From the NCBI GenBank assembly GCA_029168955.1, contig JAPDOI010000172.1:558001-622000 (forward strand): 64,000 nucleotides of DNA, in the 5' to 3' direction. The position numbers and the translations under genes were made by a program. The stretch comes from Aplectana chamaeleonis (lineage: Eukaryota > Nematoda > Chromadorea > Rhabditida > Cosmocercidae). Within the stretch, counting starts at the first letter, position 1, and every line of letters begins with the position of its first letter. The notes beneath the pieces were generated by a model that was not told the DNA's origin, ran no database searches, and saw only the letters and a program-made list of their open reading frames with translations. This document shows positions 59,401-64,000 of the stretch, one piece after another.

Positions 59401-60620
59401 GCCCTGCACCCTCCCCCTGAGGCCCTGCACCGTTTCTATGACGCCCTGCACACTCCCACTGGGGTCCTGCACATTCCTACGTAGGACCTGCGCACTTTCT
59501 ATGACGTCCTGCACACCCGATTAGGGTCCTGCACACTTTCTATGACGTCCTGCACACTTCCGCTGGGGTCCTGCACATCTCTACTTAGGACCTGCGCACT
59601 TTCTATGATGTCCTGCACACTCCGATTAGGGTCCTGCACACTTTCTATGACGCCCTGCACACTCCCACTGAGTGTCCTGCACACTTTCTATGACGCCCTG
59701 CCCACTCTCACTGAGGTCCTGCACACTTTCTATGACGCCCTGCACACTCCCACTGAGGTCCTGCACACTTTCTATGACGCCCTGCACACTCCCACTGGGG
59801 TCCTGCACATTCCTACGTAGGACCTGCGCACTTTATATGACGTCCTGCACACTCCGGTTAGGGTCCTGCACACTTTCTATGACGTCCTGCACACTTCCGC
59901 TGGGGTCCTGCACATTCCTACTTAGGACCTGCGCACTTTCTATGACGTCCTGCACACTCCGATTAGGGTCCTGCACACTTTCTATGACGCCCTGCACACT
60001 CCCACTGAGGTCCTGCACACTTTCTATGACGCCCTGCACACTCCCACTGGGGTCCTGCACATTCCTACGTAGGACCTGCGCACTTTCTATGACGTCCTGC
60101 ACACTCCGATTAGGGTCCTGCACACTTTCTATGACGTCCTGCACACTTCCGCTGGGGTCCTGCACATTCCTACTTAGGACCTGCGCACTTTCTATGATGT
60201 CCTGCACACTCCGATTAGGGTCTTCCACACTTTCTATGACGCCCTGCACACTCTCACTGAGGTCCTGCACACTTTATATGACGTCCTGCACACTCCCACT
60301 GGGGTCCTGCACATTTCTACTTAGGACCTGCGCACTTTCTATGACGTCCTGCACACTCCGATTAGGGTCCTGCACACTTTCTATGACGCCCTGCACACTC
60401 CCACTGAGGTCCTGCACACTTTCTATGACGCCCTGCCCACTCACTCACCACACTTTCTATGTCGTCCTGCACCTTTCCGCTGGGGTCCTGCACATTCCTA
60501 CTTATCACCTGCGCACTTTCTATGACGTCCTGCACACTCTGATTAGGGTCCTGCACACTTACTATGACGTCTTGCACACCCTCACTGGGGTCCTGCACAC
60601 CTTTTATGACGCCCTGCATT
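56060..60620. repeat. Satellite of 21-bp units organised in 147-bp higher-order repeats
   Basis: The basic unit is 21 bp (consensus GTCCTGCACACTTTCTATGAC). Variants include ...CTCCCACTGGG, ...CTCCGATTAGG, GTCCTGCACATTCCTACTTAG and GACCTGCGCACTTTCTATGAC. Seven units in fixed order make a 147-bp repeat: the CACATTCCTAC marker lies at 59023, 59170, 59317 and 59464, each exactly 147 bp apart. Shorter 105-bp versions (5 units) and single-base indels also occur. Frames stay open on both strands because 21 is divisible by three; the longest is 320 codons on the plus strand. Indels break both frames repeatedly, so I do not call a protein. Confidence 0.92.
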
Positions 60621-60821
60621 TTTTGCATCGCTAGACGACTCGCAGAAGTTATCATGACCCACGGCCAAAAGTGCGCTCCACGGACAAACTCGGTTGCCCC
60701 GAGGCACGTAAGAGGTGACTCGGGCTGATTTTTTGGTAATCGATAAATGTCTCACCCACCTAAATGTTGGTACCATTTCATACAAGTTTTGATCGGCCAT
60801 TCCTAAGATATCCGGGACACA

Positions 60822-60853
60822 TGCACACACATACACACACACACACACACACA
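60822..60853. repeat. CA microsatellite
   Basis: A run of CA dinucleotides with two interruptions, 18 bases before the TAAGTATAAGG word that ends the inserted block. Confidence 0.9.
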
Positions 60854-60883
60854 TCGGGACATAACTGCTTTAAGTATAAGGAT

Positions 60884-60928
60884 AGCGAATAATCTCAAAA
60901 TTGAAGATTATCGTGAACACTGCCTTTG
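60884..60928 (+). mobile_element. TTAA-MITE family B (copy 3, right end)
   Basis: AGCGAATAATCTCAAAATTGAAGATTATCGTGAACACTGCCT-TTGA matches the terminal 45 bp of copy 1 (33578-33624), in the same orientation as the left part at 54872. The flanking TTAA has become TTGA. Confidence 0.7.
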
Positions 60929-60929
60929 A

Positions 60930-62025
60930 TGCGTTAACACGTTAGCGTTATAACGCTCAGCCCTGCTGCGTATGCAAAAAGAAGGTTCTAATGATAAGAA
61001 AAGGAAGCCGGGAACTACACTGCGTTGACGAAAGCCGGTTCTCTGCACTCACAATTGAACTCATCTAAAATTTCATTTTAGGTGACGGAAGAGATGGAAG
61101 GCATTACAGTGAAGTTTTGCAGTGAAGTTACAGTGAGCTCGGTGCACTTTGTTATAACTTATGCGCACCGAGTTTGCCAACATAATCGGTGCGAAATATG
61201 CCAACTATAAGGGAAAAGAGGCGTACACAGCTAACACGACAGAAAAGTGAGCGAGTGAAGAAGTGTCTCTGACGAAGTGATCGCGCGTTTCGCGCCGGCG
61301 TGGCGCCAGGCAAGCTAAACTCCCGTGTTACACCAGCGCGTGATGCTCTGGCGTTGAGGAGTATGAATAGCGCTCAAGACTGTGCGGTGCAGCTTCGGGG
61401 CCGACAATTTACCGGTACCGTTGAGCAGCTCTCCTATCGACACCACCGGCCTTTGTGCATCAGCTTACTACGTGGGGATATGCTTTTTAAGAAGCATTCG
61501 CATACACAAATATAGCGAAATTAGCGGAGAGTATATGTTCAGCGAATTTGAGAGAAAACTTAACAAGTAGTTCGAAAGTTCAAAAGCCAGTTGTTCAAAA
61601 GTTCAAAAGCCAGTAGTTCAAAAGCCCGAGCGTTTTCATACCCTCGTCTTAGATGCGTCGCGACATTCTCGAAAGCGCACAAGTTGACACCCCATACCTA
61701 GCTCAGATATCAGCCGAGGCCTGTTTCAGCTTCTAAAAGCGCTTTTATTCTCGCTTTTAATTTTTCAGTGTGAGTCCCGCCCGAGCGCATACCCACAGTG
61801 TTCGCGGATTAGCCGCCTAACAGACGACAAGCTTCCACGAAAAAAAGAAGCAAAAAATATGCCCAAACAATGAGGTACTCAGAAAAATCAAAACAAGTTA
61901 CTTTTAATATAAATGTAACTTACTTGAGTGTCTCAAGTGACTTACATTAATATTACATGTAGCATATATTTGTATAACATGTAAGTTACACTTATGTTAA
62001 ATGTAACTTACACTTAAATTTTTAC
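60930..62025. other. Unassigned, with repeat fragments
   Basis: GTGCACTTTGTTATAACTTATGCGCACCGAG at 61141 is related to the foldback at 27170. Positions 61880-62020 iterate AAATGTAACTTAC words in both orientations. The frames at 61300-61570 are unrecognised. Confidence 0.4.
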
Positions 62026-62030
62026 TATGG

Positions 62031-62095
62031 GTGGCTTAGGTGATCGAACCAACACCAACGCCCGTCGTGAGCCTGACCCCGCGAGTGCGTCGTAC
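62031..62095 (-). repeat. SINE-like tail
   Basis: This aligns with 43150-43215. The minus strand contains a GGTTCGATCACC B-box-like word. The downstream plus-strand words ACTTATATTGTGCCATTTAAGTTACATGCAATAT also resemble 43265-43300, so the repeat may extend further. Confidence 0.4.
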
Positions 62096-62183
62096 AACCC
62101 CCTTGGAAATATCTTCTTGGCCGACTCAATTTACTTGCTACTTATATTGTGCCATTTAAGTTACATGCAATATATCGACAGGA

Positions 62184-62355
62184 AGCCGCGTGCAAAACGG
62201 AACAGGGACTCTCTACATACCGAGGGAGGAGTTACCCCGCCTTTCGCGGCTCTGATTACACCCAGGACCACTTCGCTCGCGCCGAGTTGCGTGACGTCTC
62301 AAACTGCAAAAGCGCGACAACTGCTCCCTCGTTGTGTAGACAGCCCCTGTTCCGT
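62184..62355. repeat. Foldback sharing the inner module of family R copy 1
   Basis: GCGTGCAAAACGGAACAGGGACT pairs with AGCCCCTGTTCCGTGCAAAACGC. Inside, CTCTACATACCGAGGGAGGAG pairs with CTCCCTCGTTGTGTAGA. The CTCTACA...GGAGGGAGGAG module is the same one that lies at 15298-15320 within family R copy 1. Confidence 0.6.
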
Positions 62356-62669
62356 GCAAAACGCCTCGAGTATAAAAACTAGCACAGAATATTTGAATGA
62401 TCACTGAGTCAATGAGTTTTCAATCCATGGAAACCAGCTTTGAACGAAAAAAAACTCTAGAATAGAAAACCAAAAATAACGCCCCTTTACGCCGTTTTTT
62501 TCATACAGACAAAAAAGATAACGAGCAAAAACCGAATTACGAAACTTTGAAGTAGCGAAATTATTATTAGAATGTGGGTAGCTTTCACTAGCAATCAAAT
62601 AGCAAATACCGCAACTTTTATGTAATCGAGGTGTTCCACTCTAAGGGTAAAAAAACAATGTGGTCGTAC

Positions 62670-62930
62670 CTGAATCGCCACACGAAGCACGCAGCGAGTG
62701 CTCGATACACATCTGGACTTCTGACCTCCGAATCCAGAGCTGCATCCATTCGGCCACCAAGGTCCACATGGAGCTTCAAGTTTGCAGTTACCGCCTGCAA
62801 AAAAACCCTTTCATGTAGAAATGTGGCAAAACATTAGGGACCTACCATGATCATATCGTTTGCCATCCTTTCGCTCCTATGTTTTCCCAGGAGATGCTCT
62901 CTCAGGCTCTTTGCAGATCTTCTATGCCAG
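62670..62930 (-). CDS. Family F copy 4, intron-containing fragment
   Basis: The minus-strand exon ending at 62846 reads AKSLREHLLGKHRSERMAND-MIM. A 51-bp intron (GTAGGT...TTTTTTGCAG, 62845-62795) follows, and exon 62794-62670 reads AVTANLKLHVDLGGRMD and onward to SEVRSPDVYRAL, then a GTACGA donor. It aligns with LSEFLLEKHENKRMITDEIIAATANLEIEVDL-type sequence in copy 3, where the intron is absent. An upstream piece, GTTCCGACGGCTATG|GTAGGT near 63043, matches the FRRLG segment of copy 1. Terminal exons were not found. Confidence 0.45.
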
Positions 62931-63059
62931 TTTGACAGCGCTTAACAGTAACTACTGTGAATTGAACACAGTAGTTACAGTTAGGCAATATGAATTTGAA
63001 TGCCAAACCTTCTAGAAGCGGAATTGGGATGAACCTACCATAGCCGTCGGAACCCAAAT

Positions 63060-63424
63060 GAACGGAACCAAGTATCACCCTATCTGTAGGGGATTTTCAC
63101 AATTACATGAACGAATAAAAGTATTACGCGATTTAAGTTTAAATAAATGGCGTTGAACCACTTGAAAATTCCGAATGCCAATGAGCAAAAATCAGGAAAC
63201 TTTTTAACATTCCTCAAAGGCACAGAACAAGATTTTTCAAATACAGCGAGCCTGAGAAAATCAAGAAATTTCTTTTTTCTCACAGCATCTTCAAGTAACA
63301 TAGTACAGATCAATATGCTAACGAGGAAATTGCACCGGCAGAAACAGAGACAATCACGAGACCGGAATAATCAAAGCAAAATAGAAATATTGAATGGAAT
63401 GAGTGCTTGGTTGTTCGCATATTT
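63060..63424. other. No supported gene
   Basis: AT-rich sequence. The plus frame 63147-63428 (93 codons) and its antisense are both open and unrecognised. Confidence 0.35.
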
Positions 63425-63610
63425 GTGACCAGCGGCGTCGCCGGCTGACGCCGGCCTCTGCCGCTGGGGTCCGGCTACGCCGGCCCATTTGCCGGCTTCG
63501 CCGGCATCTTAAGTATAAGGCGAATGAATCGAACTCCGCTAATTCTATGTGAGATGGCGTTCGAAGTTCTCACGCTTGCCGGCCATCGCCGGCCTCTGTT
63601 GCTGGAGTAC
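63425..63610. repeat. GCCGGC-rich palindromes ending in TAAGTATAAGG
   Basis: Clustered hairpins (GCCGGCTTCGCCGGC, GCCGGCTGACGCCGGC, CCGGCTACGCCGG) are followed by CTTAAGTATAAGG at 63508-63520. More GCCGGCCATCGCCGGC lies at 63578. The vocabulary matches 11785-11875. Confidence 0.55.
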
Positions 63611-63901
63611 GGTTGCGCCAGCACGTGAGCTGGTTTCGACGAAAACGCTCGAGGAATCAGAAATTACAAACTATTTCAAACCATGCAAACCCTGCTAACC
63701 TCCTTTCTTATGCAGTTGCACACCGACCCTTCCTTAGCTTTAAGAGGTCCTAAAGTGGTAGTTCATTTATATTCAATTCTGTAAAGATAAAGACAACCGC
63801 TGTTTGAGATTTAGTAAACGCCTCCATGACCAACCGACACCCTGCTACCTTTATTGCCAAATGAAGTATAATGATGTTTGTGTTTTCTGGATGCATATTT
63901 T

Positions 63902-63990
63902 GATTAACTCACATTTCCATCGTATATAAACCCGATTTAGAAAGGTTGGTGCATATAAACAGCTAAGCAGTTGAAATGAGTGGGTAAGGG
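63902..63990 (+). promoter_or_regulatory. GATTAA/TATA promoter copy 2 with ATGAGTGG start
   Basis: GATTAACTCA at 63902, TATATAAA at 63923 and ATGAGTGG at 63976 repeat the layout and spacing of 55790-55873, with similar flanks (GxTTTTGATxAxCTCA, AAGCAGTTGxAATGAGTGG). Here the ATG is followed by AGTGG|GTAAGG, which could be a splice donor after a tiny exon or a frame ended by TAA. The window ends before this can be resolved. Confidence 0.4.
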
Positions 63991-64000
63991 GGAGGGGACG

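Larger units (their letters stand above)
55304..60881. mobile_element. 5.6-kb block interrupting MITE copy 3
   Basis: The left MITE part ends near CCCGGGGACC (55303) and the right part resumes at AGCGAATAATCTC (60884). Comparison with 33136-33624 shows only about a dozen MITE bases missing. The block holds a TATA-driven small ORF, the 21/147-bp satellite array, a CA microsatellite (60822-60852) and a terminal TAAGTATAAGG. The same TAAGTATAAGG word closes the GC-rich repeat at 63510-63520, which suggests a mobile-element 3' terminus (LINE tail or Helitron-like). The left limit has no recognised terminal motif. Confidence 0.5.

Noticed and set aside
59672..60634. 320-codon plus-strand frame
   Set aside because: It lies wholly inside the 21-bp satellite. 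Indels elsewhere in the array break the frame, and the antisense frame is equally open.
55304..60881. Proven Helitron identity for the inserted block
   Set aside because: No Rep/helicase coding sequence, no convincing 5' TC end and no defined A-T target were seen, so only the shared 3' word supports it.

Overview
This window looks like nuclear DNA from a nematode, probably a clade V rhabditid or strongylid (hookworm-like) worm. The evidence is TTTTCAG-type splice acceptors, introns of about 50-80 bp, an NLP-29-type antimicrobial peptide gene, Tc3-like and mariner transposase remains, and a non-LTR retrotransposon. The genus is inference. Coding density is very low. Most of the sequence is transposon debris, foldback (MITE-like) elements and satellite arrays.

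Layout. 1-5.0 kb: AT-rich spacer, foldbacks, and the first of several TTAA-flanked MITEs (3162-3714). 5.0-11.65 kb: a continuous mosaic satellite passing through four unit types (about 115 bp, 55-60 bp, exactly 60 bp, 65-66 bp). 12-16.7 kb: a tRNA-like sequence, foldbacks, a Tc3-like transposase pseudogene and several MITEs. 17-25 kb: dispersed repeats and a LINE endonuclease fragment. 25.3-28.2 kb: the best host gene, a two-exon secreted Gly/Trp-rich peptide with MITEs in its intron. 29.4-31.5 kb: a 5'-truncated, frameshifted LINE on the minus strand. 32-38.6 kb: GC-rich iterated-motif foldbacks, a 976-bp palindrome made of two MITEs, and a mariner pseudogene split by another MITE at a TTAA site. 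39-46.9 kb: mostly unassigned, with MITEs and a tandem duplication. 46.9-53.9 kb: a gene-like region with a phase-consistent multi-exon model on the minus strand and two intron-poor, frameshifted partial copies upstream; a further intron-containing copy lies at 62.7 kb. 54.9-60.9 kb: one MITE copy split by a 5.6-kb block holding a small TATA-driven ORF and a 4.5-kb array of 21-bp units organised mainly into 147-bp higher-order repeats. 61-64 kb: repeats, and a second copy of the small ORF's promoter at the window end.

No operon or pathway can be reconstructed. The most useful observations are the W-rich antimicrobial precursor, the TTAA MITE superfamily and its nesting history, the 147-bp array inside a split MITE, and the duplicated GATA/TATA promoter on either side of it. 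Reading frames were worked out by hand and exon limits should be treated as models. Many frames of 30-60 residues are open by chance here and were left out.
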